Assembly (NCBI GenBank): GCA_977006965.1
Contig: CDRMUB010000002.1
Coordinates: 51,292 to 115,291 of the forward strand
Direction: 5' to 3'
DNA length: 64,000 nt
Source of the DNA: Phymatolithon calcareum
Taxonomy: Eukaryota; Rhodophyta; Florideophyceae; Hapalidiales
The notes under the pieces were generated by a model. The model was given only the letters and a program-made list of their open reading frames with translations, was not told the DNA's origin and did not search any database. This document shows positions 51,531 through 63,655 of the stretch, piece after piece (the stretch's first letter is position 1; every line of letters begins with the position of its first letter). The translations under genes and the position numbers were made by a program.

Positions 51531-52627
51531 GACTCCACAATCCATGCACAAAGACGGCAGACGAAATGTACATGGCGAAGATAAGCTCTGAACAGGTTGT
51601 TAAGGGTGGAGAAGGTGTTGAGAGAGTATGTGGACTGGTCTGAGTCGATTTGAGAGAGTTTGAAATTTTGGTCAAGGTAGTCACCTCGCTGGCGAAGAAG
51701 ACGCGGGACACCGACATGACGGGGATGACGTTGTAACATGTTTTAGAGGTTGGGGAAGGTGTTGGGAGAGTATGTGGACTGGTCTGAGTCGATTTGAGAG
51801 CGTTTGAAATTTTGGTCAAGGTAGTCACCTAGCTGGCGAAGAAGACGCGGGACACCGACATGACGGAGATGAGTCCAAAAGACGTTCTTGATGTTGGGGA
51901 AGGTGTTGGGAGAGTATGTGGACTGGTCTGAGTCGATTTGAGAGCGTTTGAAATTTTGGTCAAGGTAGTCACCTCGCTGGCGAAGAAGACGCGGGACACC
52001 GACATGACGGGGATGACGTTGAAACATGTTTTAGAGGTTGGGGAAGGTGTTGGGAGAGTATGTGGACTGGTTTGAGTCGATTTGAGAGCGTTTGAAATTT
52101 TGGTCAAGGTAGTCTCCCTCTCGGGAGGGAGGACGCGGGACACAAACATGACGATGATGACCGGAAAACATGTGGAGTAGGATGGTAAAGATGATGGGAC
52201 AGTGGTTATGGCGTTTGGTTGCCAGTGGAAGACGCTGAGGAGGTTTGTTACTTCTGGGTCCGCGTTTCCAGCCTGTTTTCGCAGGTTGTTACTTCTGGGT
52301 CCGCGCACAGAGGCCATTTGGAGGGGGTGCCCTGTAGAGGCCAAAAACGCGGACCCAGAAGTAACAGTTTTAAATGGTCAAAATAGGATTTTGTCGATTG
52401 TTTGAGTAAGTGGCACATTTGGACCCAGAAGTCACGAAAGAATATACCTAGGATATACAAGAGTTTGACGGACTTGAAGGTGGAGGTGGAGTGGGAGTGA
52501 AAAAGGGATACGGTGGGACTATTCCGAAGTGAAATTCGACGCTGAGCCCGAATCTGGACTCAGAATGGGACGTGCAGTAAGAGATCATGGTGTATACAAC
52601 AAATAAAGTGTCGTCAAGGTCGTCTAT
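51531..52627 (+). repeat. Unit 59, 1097-bp class
   Basis: Three modules A-B-A' with class markers; no difference from unit 58 noticed. Confidence 0.95.
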
Positions 52628-54245
52628 GACTCCACAATCCATGCACAAAGACGGCAGACGAAATGTACATGGCGAAGATAAGCTCTGAACAGGTTGTTAA
52701 GGGTGGAGAAGGTGTTGAGAGAGTATGTGGACTGGTCTGAGTCGATTTGAGAGAGTTTGAAATTTTGGTCAAGGTAGTCACCTCGCTGGCGAAGAAGACG
52801 CGGGACACCGACATGACGGGGATGACGTTGTAACATGTTTTAGAGGTTGGGGAAGGTGTTGGGAGAGTATGTGGACTGGTCTGAGTCGATTTGAGAGCGT
52901 TTGAAATTTTGGTCAAGGTAGTCTCCCTCTCGGGAGGGAGGACGCGGGACACAAACATGACGATGATGACCGGAAAAAATGTGGAGTAGGATGGTAAAGA
53001 TGATGGGACAGTGGTTATGGCGTTTGGTTGCCAGTGGAAGACGCTGAGGAGGTTTGTTACTTCTGGGTCCGCGTTTCCAGCCTGTTTTCGCAGGTTGTTA
53101 CTTCTGGGTCCGCGCACAGAGGCCATTTGGAGGGGGTGCCCTGTAGAGGCCAAAAACGCGGACCCAGAAGTAACAGTTTTAAATGGTCAAAATAGGATTT
53201 TGTCGATTGTTTGAGTAAGTGGCACATTTGGACCCAGAAGTCACGAAAGAATATACCTAGGATATACAAGAGTTTGACGGACTTGAAGGTGGAGGTGGAG
53301 TGGGAGTGAAAAAGGGATACGGTGGGACTATTCCGAAGTGAAATTCGACGCTGAGCCCGAATCTGGACTCAGAATGGGACGTGCAGTAAGAGATCATGGT
53401 GTATACAACAAATAAAGTGTCGTCAAGGTCGTCTATGACTCCACAATCCATGCACAAAGACGGCAGACGAAATGTACATGGCGAAGATAAGCTCTGAACA
53501 GGTTGTTAAGGGTGGAGAAGGTGTTGAGAGAGTATGTGGACTGGTCTGAGTCGATTTGAGAGAGTTTGAAATTTTGGTCAAGGTAGTCACCTCGCTGGCG
53601 AAGAAGACGCGGGACACCGACATGACGGGGATGACGTTGTAACATGTTTTAGAGGTTGGGGAAGGTGTTGGGAGAGTATGTGGACTGGTCTGAGTCGATT
53701 TGAGAGCGTTTGAAATTTTGGTCAAGGTAGTCTCCCTCTCGGGAGGGAGGACGCGGGACACAAACATGACGATGATGACCGGAAAAAATGTGGAGTAGGA
53801 TGGTAAAGATGATGGGACAGTGGTTATGGCGTTTGGTTGCCAGTGGAAGACGCTGAGGAGGTTTGTTACTTCTGGGTCCGCGTTTCCAGCCTGTTTTCGC
53901 AGGTTGTTACTTCTGGGTCCGCGCACAGAGGCCATTTGGAGGGGGTGCCCTGTAGAGGCCAAAAACGCGGACCCAGAAGTAACAGTTTTAAATGGTCAAA
54001 ATAGGATTTTGTCGATTGTTTGAGTAAGTGGCACATTTGGACCCAGAAGTCACGAAAGAATATACCTAGGATATACAAGAGTTTGACGGACTTGAAGGTG
54101 GAGGTGGAGTGGGAGTGAAAAAGGGATACGGTGGGACTATTCCGAAGTGAAATTCGACGCTGAGCCCGAATCTGGACTCAGAATGGGACGTGCAGTAAGA
54201 GATCATGGTGTATACAACAAATAAAGTGTCGTCAAGGTCGTCTAT
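52628..54245 (+). repeat. Units 60-61, short class (2 x 809 bp)
   Basis: Two one-module units, A at phase 351. Confidence 0.95.
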
Positions 54246-55486
54246 GACTCCACAATCCATGCACAAAGACGGCAGACGAAATGTACATGGCGAAGATAAG
54301 CTCTGAACAGGTTGTTAAGGGTGGAGAAGGTGTTGAGAGAGTATGTGGACTGGTCTGAGTCGATTTGAGAGAGTTTGAAATTTTGGTCAAGGTAGTCACC
54401 TCGCTGGCGAAGAAGACGCGGGACACCGACATGACGGGGATGACGTTGTAACATGTTTTAGAGGTTGGGGAAGGTGTTGGGAGAGTATGTGGACTGGTCT
54501 GAGTCGATTTGAGAGCGTTTGAAATTTTGGTCAAGGTAGTCACCTCGCTGGCGAAGAAGACGCGGGACACCGACATGACGGAGATGAGTCCAAAAGACGT
54601 TCTTGATGTTGGGGAAGGCGTTGGGAGAGTATGTGGACTGGTCTGAGTCGATTTGAGAGCGTTTGAAATTTTGGTCAAGGTAGTCACCTCGCTGGCGAAG
54701 AAGACGCGGGACACCGACATGACGGGGATGACGTTGTAACATGTTTTAGAGGTTGGGGAAGGTGTTGGGAGAGTATGTGGACTGGTCTGAGTCGATTTGA
54801 GAGCGTTTGAAAATTTGGTCAAGGTAGTCACCTCGCTGGCGAAGAAGACGCGGGACACCGACATGACGGAGATGAGTTCAAAAGACGTTCTTGATGTTGG
54901 GGAAGGTGTTGGGAGAGTATGTGGACTGGTCTGAGTCGATTTGAGAGCGTTTGAAATTTTGGTCAAGGTAGTCTCCCTCTCGGGAGGGAGGACGCGGGAC
55001 ACAAACATGACGATGATGACCGGAAAACATGTGGAGTAGGATGGTAAAGATGATAGGACAGTGGTTATGGCGTTTGGTTGCCAGTGGAAGACGCTGAGGA
55101 GGTTTGTTACTTCTGGGTCCGCGTTTCCAGCCTGTTTTCGCAGGTTGTTACTTCTGGGTCCGCGCACAGAGGCCATTTGGAGGGGGTGCCCTGTAGAGGC
55201 CAAAAACGCGGACCCAGAAGTAACAGTTTTAAATGGTCAAAATAGGATTTTGTCGATTGTTTGAGTAAGTGGCACATTTGGACCCAGAAGTCACGAAAGA
55301 ATATACCTAGGATATACAAGAGTTTGACGGACTTGAAGGTGGAGGTGGAGTGGGAGTGAAAAAGGGATACGGTGGGACTATTCCGAAGTGAAATTCGACG
55401 CTGAGCCCGAATCTGGACTCAGAATGGGACGTGCAGTAAGAGATCATGGTGTATACAACAAATAAAGTGTCGTCAAGGTCGTCTAT
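54246..55486 (+). repeat. Unit 62, 1241-bp class with a private substitution
   Basis: Four modules A-B-A-B' with class markers (C at 54619; A at 54813). A private G-to-A change at 55055 (GATGATAGGAC) lies in the body. Confidence 0.95.
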
Positions 55487-56583
55487 GACTCCACAATCCA
55501 TGCACAAAGACGGCAGACGAAATGTACATGGCGAAGATAAGCTCTGAACAGGTTGTTAAGGGTGGAGAAGGTGTTGAGAGAGTATGTGGACTGGTCTGAG
55601 TCGATTTGAGAGAGTTTGAAATTTTGGTCAAGGTAGTCACCTCGCTGGCGAAGAAGACGCGGGACACCGACATGACGGGGATGACGTTGTAACATGTTTT
55701 AGAGGTTGGGGAAGGTGTTGGGAGAGTATGTGGACTGGTCTGAGTCGATTTGAGAGCGTTTGAAATTTTGGTCAAGGTAGTCACCTAGCTGGCGAAGAAG
55801 ACGCGGGACACCGACATGACGGAGATGAGTCCAAAAGACGTTCTTGATGTTGGGGAAGGTGTTGGGAGAGTATGTGGACTGGTCTGAGTCGATTTGAGAG
55901 CGTTTGAAATTTTGGTCAAGGTAGTCACCTCGCTGGCGAAGAAGACGCGGGACACCGACATGACGGGGATGACGTTGAAACATGTTTTAGAGGTTGGGGA
56001 AGGTGTTGGGAGAGTATGTGGACTGGTTTGAGTCGATTTGAGAGCGTTTGAAATTTTGGTCAAGGTAGTCTCCCTCTCGGGAGGGAGGACGCGGGACACA
56101 AACATGACGATGATGACCGGAAAACATGTGGAGTAGGATGGTAAAGATGATGGGACAGTGGTTATGGCGTTTGGTTGCCAGTGGAAGACGCTGAGGAGGT
56201 TTGTTACTTCTGGGTCCGCGTTTCCAGCCTGTTTTCGCAGGTTGTTACTTCTGGGTCCGCGCACAGAGGCCATTTGGAGGGGGTGCCCTGTAGAGGCCAA
56301 AAACGCGGACCCAGAAGTAACAGTTTTAAATGGTCAAAATAGGATTTTGTCGATTGTTTGAGTAAGTGGCACATTTGGACCCAGAAGTCACGAAAGAATA
56401 TACCTAGGATATACAAGAGTTTGACGGACTTGAAGGTGGAGGTGGAGTGGGAGTGAAAAAGGGATACGGTGGGACTATTCCGAAGTGAAATTCGACGCTG
56501 AGCCCGAATCTGGACTCAGAATGGGACGTGCAGTAAGAGATCATGGTGTATACAACAAATAAAGTGTCGTCAAGGTCGTCTAT
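55487..56583 (+). repeat. Unit 63, 1097-bp class
   Basis: Three modules A-B-A' with class markers; first of three adjacent 1097-bp units. Confidence 0.95.
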
Positions 56584-57680
56584 GACTCCACAATCCATGC
56601 ACAAAGACGGCAGACGAAATGTACATGGCGAAGATAAGCTCTGAACAGGTTGTTAAGGGTGGAGAAGGTGTTGAGAGAGTATGTGGACTGGTCTGAGTCG
56701 ATTTGAGAGAGTTTGAAATTTTGGTCAAGGTAGTCACCTCGCTGGCGAAGAAGACGCGGGACACCGACATGACGGGGATGACGTTGTAACATGTTTTAGA
56801 GGTTGGGGAAGGTGTTGGGAGAGTATGTGGACTGGTCTGAGTCGATTTGAGAGCGTTTGAAATTTTGGTCAAGGTAGTCACCTAGCTGGCGAAGAAGACG
56901 CGGGACACCGACATGACGGAGATGAGTCCAAAAGACGTTCTTGATGTTGGGGAAGGTGTTGGGAGAGTATGTGGACTGGTCTGAGTCGATTTGAGAGCGT
57001 TTGAAATTTTGGTCAAGGTAGTCACCTCGCTGGCGAAGAAGACGCGGGACACCGACATGACGGGGATGACGTTGAAACATGTTTTAGAGGTTGGGGAAGG
57101 TGTTGGGAGAGTATGTGGACTGGTTTGAGTCGATTTGAGAGCGTTTGAAATTTTGGTCAAGGTAGTCTCCCTCTCGGGAGGGAGGACGCGGGACACAAAC
57201 ATGACGATGATGACCGGAAAACATGTGGAGTAGGATGGTAAAGATGATGGGACAGTGGTTATGGCGTTTGGTTGCCAGTGGAAGACGCTGAGGAGGTTTG
57301 TTACTTCTGGGTCCGCGTTTCCAGCCTGTTTTCGCAGGTTGTTACTTCTGGGTCCGCGCACAGAGGCCATTTGGAGGGGGTGCCCTGTAGAGGCCAAAAA
57401 CGCGGACCCAGAAGTAACAGTTTTAAATGGTCAAAATAGGATTTTGTCGATTGTTTGAGTAAGTGGCACATTTGGACCCAGAAGTCACGAAAGAATATAC
57501 CTAGGATATACAAGAGTTTGACGGACTTGAAGGTGGAGGTGGAGTGGGAGTGAAAAAGGGATACGGTGGGACTATTCCGAAGTGAAATTCGACGCTGAGC
57601 CCGAATCTGGACTCAGAATGGGACGTGCAGTAAGAGATCATGGTGTATACAACAAATAAAGTGTCGTCAAGGTCGTCTAT
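56584..57680 (+). repeat. Unit 64, 1097-bp class
   Basis: Three modules A-B-A' with class markers. Confidence 0.95.
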
Positions 57681-58777
57681 GACTCCACAATCCATGCACA
57701 AAGACGGCAGACGAAATGTACATGGCGAAGATAAGCTCTGAACAGGTTGTTAAGGGTGGAGAAGGTGTTGAGAGAGTATGTGGACTGGTCTGAGTCGATT
57801 TGAGAGAGTTTGAAATTTTGGTCAAGGTAGTCACCTCGCTGGCGAAGAAGACGCGGGACACCGACATGACGGGGATGACGTTGTAACATGTTTTAGAGGT
57901 TGGGGAAGGTGTTGGGAGAGTATGTGGACTGGTCTGAGTCGATTTGAGAGCGTTTGAAATTTTGGTCAAGGTAGTCACCTCGCTGGCGAAGAAGACGCGG
58001 GACACCGACATGACGGAGATGAGTCCAAAAGACGTTCTTGATGTTGGGGAAGGTGTTGGGAGAGTATGTGGACTGGTCTGAGTCGATTTGAGAGCGTTTG
58101 AAATTTTGGTCAAGGTAGTCACCTCGCTGGCGAAGAAGACGCGGGACACCGACATGACGGGGATGACGTTGTAACATGTTTTAGAGGTTGGGGAAGGTGT
58201 TGGGAGAGTATGTGGACTGGTTTGAGTCGATTTGAGAGCGTTTGAAATTTTGGTCAAGGTAGTCTCCCTCTCGGGAGGGAGGACGCGGGACACAAACATG
58301 ACGATGATGACCGGAAAACATGTGGAGTAGGATGGTAAAGATGATGGGACAGTGGTTATGGCGTTTGGTTGCCAGTGGAAGACGCTGAGGAGGTTTGTTA
58401 CTTCTGGGTCCGCGTTTCCAGCCTGTTTTCGCAGGTTGTTACTTCTGGGTCCGCGCACAGAGGCCATTTGGAGGGGGTGCCCTGTAGAGGCCAAAAACGC
58501 GGACCCAGAAGTAACAGTTTTAAATGGTCAAAATAGGATTTTGTCGATTGTTTGAGTAAGTGGCACATTTGGACCCAGAAGTCACGAAAGAATATACCTA
58601 GGATATACAAGAGTTTGACGGACTTGAAGGTGGAGGTGGAGTGGGAGTGAAAAAGGGATACGGTGGGACTATTCCGAAGTGAAATTCGACGCTGAGCCCG
58701 AATCTGGACTCAGAATGGGACGTGCAGAAAGAGATCATGGTGTATACAACAAATAAAGTGTCGTCAAGGTCGTCTAT
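57681..58777 (+). repeat. Unit 65, 1097-bp chimeric unit, modules A-B-A without class stop
   Basis: Modules at 57821-57964, 57965-58108 and 58109-58252. Unlike the other sixteen 1097-bp units, module B has CTCG rather than CTAG and the third module has GTTGTAAC rather than GTTGAAAC, yet the end of the third module has the 1097-class GGTTTGAGTC. The left part therefore looks like the 1241 or 1385 class (without the GAAGGCG marker) and the right part like the 1097 class. A private T-to-A change lies at 58728. The minus-strand frame is open for 275 codons. Confidence 0.93.
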
Positions 58778-60395
58778 GACTCCACAATCCATGCACAAAG
58801 ACGGCAGACGAAATGTACATGGCGAAGATAAGCTCTGAACAGGTTGTTAAGGGTGGAGAAGGTGTTGAGAGAGTATGTGGACTGGTCTGAGTCGATTTGA
58901 GAGAGTTTGAAATTTTGGTCAAGGTAGTCACCTCGCTGGCGAAGAAGACGCGGGACACCGACATGACGGGGATGACGTTGTAACATGTTTTAGAGGTTGG
59001 GGAAGGTGTTGGGAGAGTATGTGGACTGGTCTGAGTCGATTTGAGAGCGTTTGAAATTTTGGTCAAGGTAGTCTCCCTCTCGGGAGGGAGGACGCGGGAC
59101 ACAAACATGACGATGATGACCGGAAAAAATGTGGAGTAGGATGGTAAAGATGATGGGACAGTGGTTATGGCGTTTGGTTGCCAGTGGAAGACGCTGAGGA
59201 GGTTTGTTACTTCTGGGTCCGCGTTTCCAGCCTGTTTTCGCAGGTTGTTACTTCTGGGTCCGCGCACAGAGGCCATTTGGAGGGGGTGCCCTGTAGAGGC
59301 CAAAAACGCGGACCCAGAAGTAACAGTTTTAAATGGTCAAAATAGGATTTTGTCGATTGTTTGAGTAAGTGGCACATTTGGACCCAGAAGTCACGAAAGA
59401 ATATACCTAGGATATACAAGAGTTTGACGGACTTGAAGGTGGAGGTGGAGTGGGAGTGAAAAAGGGATACGGTGGGACTATTCCGAAGTGAAATTCGACG
59501 CTGAGCCCGAATCTGGACTCAGAATGGGACGTGCAGTAAGAGATCATGGTGTATACAACAAATAAAGTGTCGTCAAGGTCGTCTATGACTCCACAATCCA
59601 TGCACAAAGACGGCAGACGAAATGTACATGGCGAAGATAAGCTCTGAACAGGTTGTTAAGGGTGGAGAAGGTGTTGAGAGAGTATGTGGACTGGTCTGAG
59701 TCGATTTGAGAGAGTTTGAAATTTTGGTCAAGGTAGTCACCTCGCTGGCGAAGAAGACGCGGGACACCGACATGACGGGGATGACGTTGTAACATGTTTT
59801 AGAGGTTGGGGAAGGTGTTGGGAGAGTATGTGGACTGGTCTGAGTCGATTTGAGAGCGTTTGAAATTTTGGTCAAGGTAGTCTCCCTCTCGGGAGGGAGG
59901 ACGCGGGACACAAACATGACGATGATGACCGGAAAACATGTGGAGTAGGATGGTAAAGATGATGGGACAGTGGTTATGGCGTTTGGTTGCCAGTGGAAGA
60001 CGCTGAGGAGGTTTGTTACTTCTGGGTCCGCGTTTCCAGCCTGTTTTCGCAGGTTGTTACTTCTGGGTCCGCGCACAGAGGCCATTTGGAGGGGGTGCCC
60101 TGTAGAGGCCAAAAACGCGGACCCAGAAGTAACAGTTTTAAATGGTCAAAATAGGATTTTGTCGATTGTTTGAGTAAGTGGCACATTTGGACCCAGAAGT
60201 CACGAAAGAATATACCTAGGATATACAAGAGTTTGACGGACTTGAAGGTGGAGGTGGAGTGGGAGTGAAAAAGGGATACGGTGGGACTATTCCGAAGTGA
60301 AATTCGACGCTGAGCCCGAATCTGGACTCAGAATGGGACGTGCAGTAAGAGATCATGGTGTATACAACAAATAAAGTGTCGTCAAGGTCGTCTAT
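58778..60395 (+). repeat. Units 66-67, short class (2 x 809 bp)
   Basis: Unit 66 has A and unit 67 has C at phase 351. Unit 67 is the only C-type short unit besides unit 2 that does not directly follow a long unit. Confidence 0.95.
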
Positions 60396-61636
60396 GACTC
60401 CACAATCCATGCACAAAGACGGCAGACGAAATGTACATGGCGAAGATAAGCTCTGAACAGGTTGTTAAGGGTGGAGAAGGTGTTGAGAGAGTATGTGGAC
60501 TGGTCTGAGTCGATTTGAGAGAGTTTGAAATTTTGGTCAAGGTAGTCACCTCGCTGGCGAAGAAGACGCGGGACACCGACATGACGGGGATGACGTTGTA
60601 ACATGTTTTAGAGGTTGGGGAAGGTGTTGGGAGAGTATGTGGACTGGTCTGAGTCGATTTGAGAGCGTTTGAAATTTTGGTCAAGGTAGTCACCTCGCTG
60701 GCGAAGAAGACGCGGGACACCGACATGACGGAGATGAGTCCAAAAGACGTTCTTGATGTTGGGGAAGGCGTTGGGAGAGTATGTGGACTGGTCTGAGTCG
60801 ATTTGAGAGCGTTTGAAATTTTGGTCAAGGTAGTCACCTCGCTGGCGAAGAAGACGCGGGACACCGACATGACGGGGATGACGTTGTAACATGTTTTAGA
60901 GGTTGGGGAAGGTGTTGGGAGAGTATGTGGACTGGTCTGAGTCGATTTGAGAGCGTTTGAAAATTTGGTCAAGGTAGTCACCTCGCTGGCGAAGAAGACG
61001 CGGGACACCGACATGACGGAGATGAGTTCAAAAGACGTTCTTGATGTTGGGGAAGGTGTTGGGAGAGTATGTGGACTGGTCTGAGTCGATTTGAGAGCGT
61101 TTGAAATTTTGGTCAAGGTAGTCTCCCTCTCGGGAGGGAGGACGCGGGACACAAACATGACGATGATGACCGGAAAAAATGTGGAGTAGGATGGTAAAGA
61201 TGATGGGACAGTGGTTATGGCGTTTGGTTGCCAGTGGAAGACGCTGAGGAGGTTTGTTACTTCTGGGTCCGCGTTTCCAGCCTGTTTTCGCAGGTTGTTA
61301 CTTCTGGGTCCGCGCACAGAGGCCATTTGGAGGGGGTGCCCTGTAGAGGCCAAAAACGCGGACCCAGAAGTAACAGTTTTAAATGGTCAAAATAGGATTT
61401 TGTCGATTGTTTGAGTAAGTGGCACATTTGGACCCAGAAGTCACGAAAGAATATACCTAGGATATACAAGAGTTTGACGGACTTGAAGGTGGAGGTGGAG
61501 TGGGAGTGAAAAAGGGATACGGTGGGACTATTCCGAAGTGAAATTCGACGCTGAGCCCGAATCTGGACTCAGAATGGGACGTGCAGTAAGAGATCATGGT
61601 GTATACAACAAATAAAGTGTCGTCAAGGTCGTCTAT
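60396..61636 (+). repeat. Unit 68, 1241-bp class with the short-class A allele
   Basis: Four modules A-B-A-B' with class markers (C at 60769; A at 60963). It is the only long unit with A, not C, at the phase-351 marker, which points to exchange with a short unit downstream of the modules. Confidence 0.95.
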
Positions 61637-62445
61637 GACTCCACAATCCATGCACAAAGACGGCAGACGAAATGTACATGGCGAAGATAAGCTCTGAACA
61701 GGTTGTTAAGGGTGGAGAAGGTGTTGAGAGAGTATGTGGACTGGTCTGAGTCGATTTGAGAGAGTTTGAAATTTTGGTCAAGGTAGTCACCTCGCTGGCG
61801 AAGAAGACGCGGGACACCGACATGACGGGGATGACGTTGTAACATGTTTTAGAGGTTGGGGAAGGTGTTGGGAGAGTATGTGGACTGGTCTGAGTCGATT
61901 TGAGAGCGTTTGAAATTTTGGTCAAGGTAGTCTCCCTCTCGGGAGGGAGGACGCGGGACACAAACATGACGATGATGACCGGAAAACATGTGGAGTAGGA
62001 TGGTAAAGATGATGGGACAGTGGTTATGGCGTTTGGTTGCCAGTGGAAGACGCTGAGGAGGTTTGTTACTTCTGGGTCCGCGTTTCCAGCCTGTTTTCGC
62101 AGGTTGTTACTTCTGGGTCCGCGCACAGAGGCCATTTGGAGGGGGTGCCCTGTAGAGGCCAAAAACGCGGACCCAGAAGTAACAGTTTTAAATGGTCAAA
62201 ATAGGATTTTGTCGATTGTTTGAGTAAGTGGCACATTTGGACCCAGAAGTCACGAAAGAATATACCTAGGATATACAAGAGTTTGACGGACTTGAAGGTG
62301 GAGGTGGAGTGGGAGTGAAAAAGGGATACGGTGGGACTATTCCGAAGTGAAATTCGACGCTGAGCCCGAATCTGGACTCAGAATGGGACGTGCAGTAAGA
62401 GATCATGGTGTATACAACAAATAAAGTGTCGTCAAGGTCGTCTAT
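61637..62445 (+). repeat. Unit 69, short class (809 bp)
   Basis: One-module unit with C at phase 351, the last short unit before the array edge. Confidence 0.95.
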
Positions 62446-63547
62446 GACTCCACAATCCATGCACAAAGACGGCAGACGAAATGTACATGGCGAAGATAAG
62501 CTCTGAACAGGTTGTTAAGGGTGGAGAAGGTGTTGAGAGAGTATGTGGACTGGTCTGAGTCGATTTGAGAGAGTTTGAAATTTTGGTCAAGGTAGTCACC
62601 TCGCTGGCGAAGAAGACGCGGGACACCGACATGACGGGGATGACGTTGTAACATGTTTTAGAGGTTGGGGAAGGTGTTGGGAGAGTATGTGGACTGGTCT
62701 GAGTCGATTTGAGAGCGTTTGAAATTTTGGTCAAGGTAGTCACCTCGCTGGCGAAGAAGACGCGGGACACCGACATGACGGAGATGAGTCCAAAAGACGT
62801 TCTTGATGTTGGGGAAGGTGTTGGGAGAGTATGTGGACTGGTCTGAGTCGATTTGAGAGCGTTTGAAATTTTGGTCAAGGTAGTCACCTCGCTGGCGAAG
62901 AAGACGCGGGACACCGACATGACGGGGATGACGTTGTAACATGTTTTAGAGGTTGGGGAAGGTGTTGGGAGAGTATGTGGACTGGTCTGAGTCGATTTGA
63001 GAGCGTTTGAAATTTTTGTCAAGGTAGTCACCTCGCTGGCGAAGAAGACGCGGGACACCGACATGACGGGGATGACGTTGTAACATGTTTTAGAGGTTGG
63101 GGAAGGTGTTGGGAGAGTATGTGGACTGGTCTGAGTCGATTTGAGAGCGTTTGAAAATTTGGTCAAGGTAGTCACCTCGCTGGCGAAGAAGACGCGGGAC
63201 ACCGACATGACGGAGATGAGTTCAAAAGACGTTCTTGATGTTGGGGAAGGTGTTGGGAGAGTATGTGGACTGGTCTGAGTCGATTTGAGAGCGTTTGAAA
63301 TTTTGGTCAAGGTAGTCTCCCTCTCGGGAGGGAGGACGCGGGACACAAACATGACGATGATGACCGGAAAACATGTGGAGTAGGATGGTAAAGATGATGG
63401 GACAGTGGTTATGGCGTTTGGTTGCCAGTGGAAGACGCTGAGGAGGTTTGTTACTTCTGGGTCCGCGTTTCCAGCCTGTTTTCGCAGGTTGTTACTTCTG
63501 GGTCCGCGCACAGAGGCCATTTGGAGGGGGTGCCCTGTAGAGGCCAA
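62432..63547 (-). other. Longest open frame of the array (371 codons), probably not a gene
   Basis: The frame starts at an ATG within the body (MASTGHPLQM) and crosses all five modules of the last unit. Each module adds 48 residues, such as TLTKISNALKSTQTSPHT; the product is Ser/Thr/Pro-rich with no recognisable domain or convincing signal peptide. The equivalent frame has 179 codons in short units, 275 in unit 65 and 323 in 1241-bp units, and is cut by an amber codon into 171 and 103 codons in sixteen 1097-bp units. Other frames on both strands of the same DNA are also open, so openness reflects base composition rather than selection. The stop-containing copies are as well conserved as the open ones. 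Confidence 0.2.
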
Positions 63548-63655
63548 AAACGCGGACCCAGAAGTAACAGTTTTAAATGGTCAAAATAGGATTTTGTCGA
63601 TTGTTTGAGTAAGTGGCACATTTGGACCCAGAAGTCACGAAAGAATATACCTAGG
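62446..63655 (+). repeat. Unit 70, truncated terminal unit of the 1385-bp class, modules A-B-A-A-B'
   Basis: Five modules at 62586-62729 (A), 62730-62873 (B), 62874-63017 (A), 63018-63161 (A) and 63162-63305 (B'). This is the only five-module unit and the only place where two A modules are adjacent. It carries the GAAAATTTGG marker (A at 63157), lacks the GAAGGCG marker of the 1241 class, and has a private G-to-T change at 63017. The unit stops at phase 634 of the short-unit numbering, inside the CCTAGG at 63650-63655, so about 175 bp of body is missing. Confidence 0.95.

Larger units (their letters stand above)
1..63655 (+). repeat. Long-period satellite array: 70 tandem units in four length classes
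   Basis: Seventy head-to-tail units, all in the same orientation, fill this region; 69 are complete and the last is cut off. The spacing of an invariant body anchor is 809 bp for 47 intervals, 1097 bp for 17, 1241 bp for 4 and 1385 bp for 1, which sums exactly to the distance between the first and last anchors (384 to 63405). The size steps of 288, 432 and 576 bp are 2, 3 and 4 copies of an internal 144-bp module. Units differ at only a few sites, so turnover by unequal exchange, gene conversion or recent amplification must be strong. The left edge is not seen; the right edge is at 63655. No transposase, reverse transcriptase or other protein gene is recognisable. The array could be centromeric, subtelomeric or other heterochromatic satellite DNA. 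Confidence 0.98.

Noticed and set aside
1-63655. CRISPR array
   Set aside because: The repeats are 144 and 809 bp with no short repeat and unique spacer alternation, and the context is eukaryotic.
1-63655. Ribosomal DNA intergenic spacer subrepeats because a 5S gene is adjacent
   Set aside because: No 18S, 5.8S or 28S sequence is seen, and more than 63 kb of subrepeats would be far larger than a usual spacer. It cannot be fully excluded without the neighbouring sequence.
63620-63655. Helitron 3' end, suggested by CTAG at the array edge
   Set aside because: No convincing hairpin lies 10-12 bases upstream, the sequence after CTAG inside the array does not begin with TC, and no replication-helicase gene is present.
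1-63655. Assembly artefact from collapsed or over-expanded repeats
   Set aside because: Private variants, several length classes and different higher-order periods in order argue for a real array, although exact unit number depends on the reads used and cannot be verified here.
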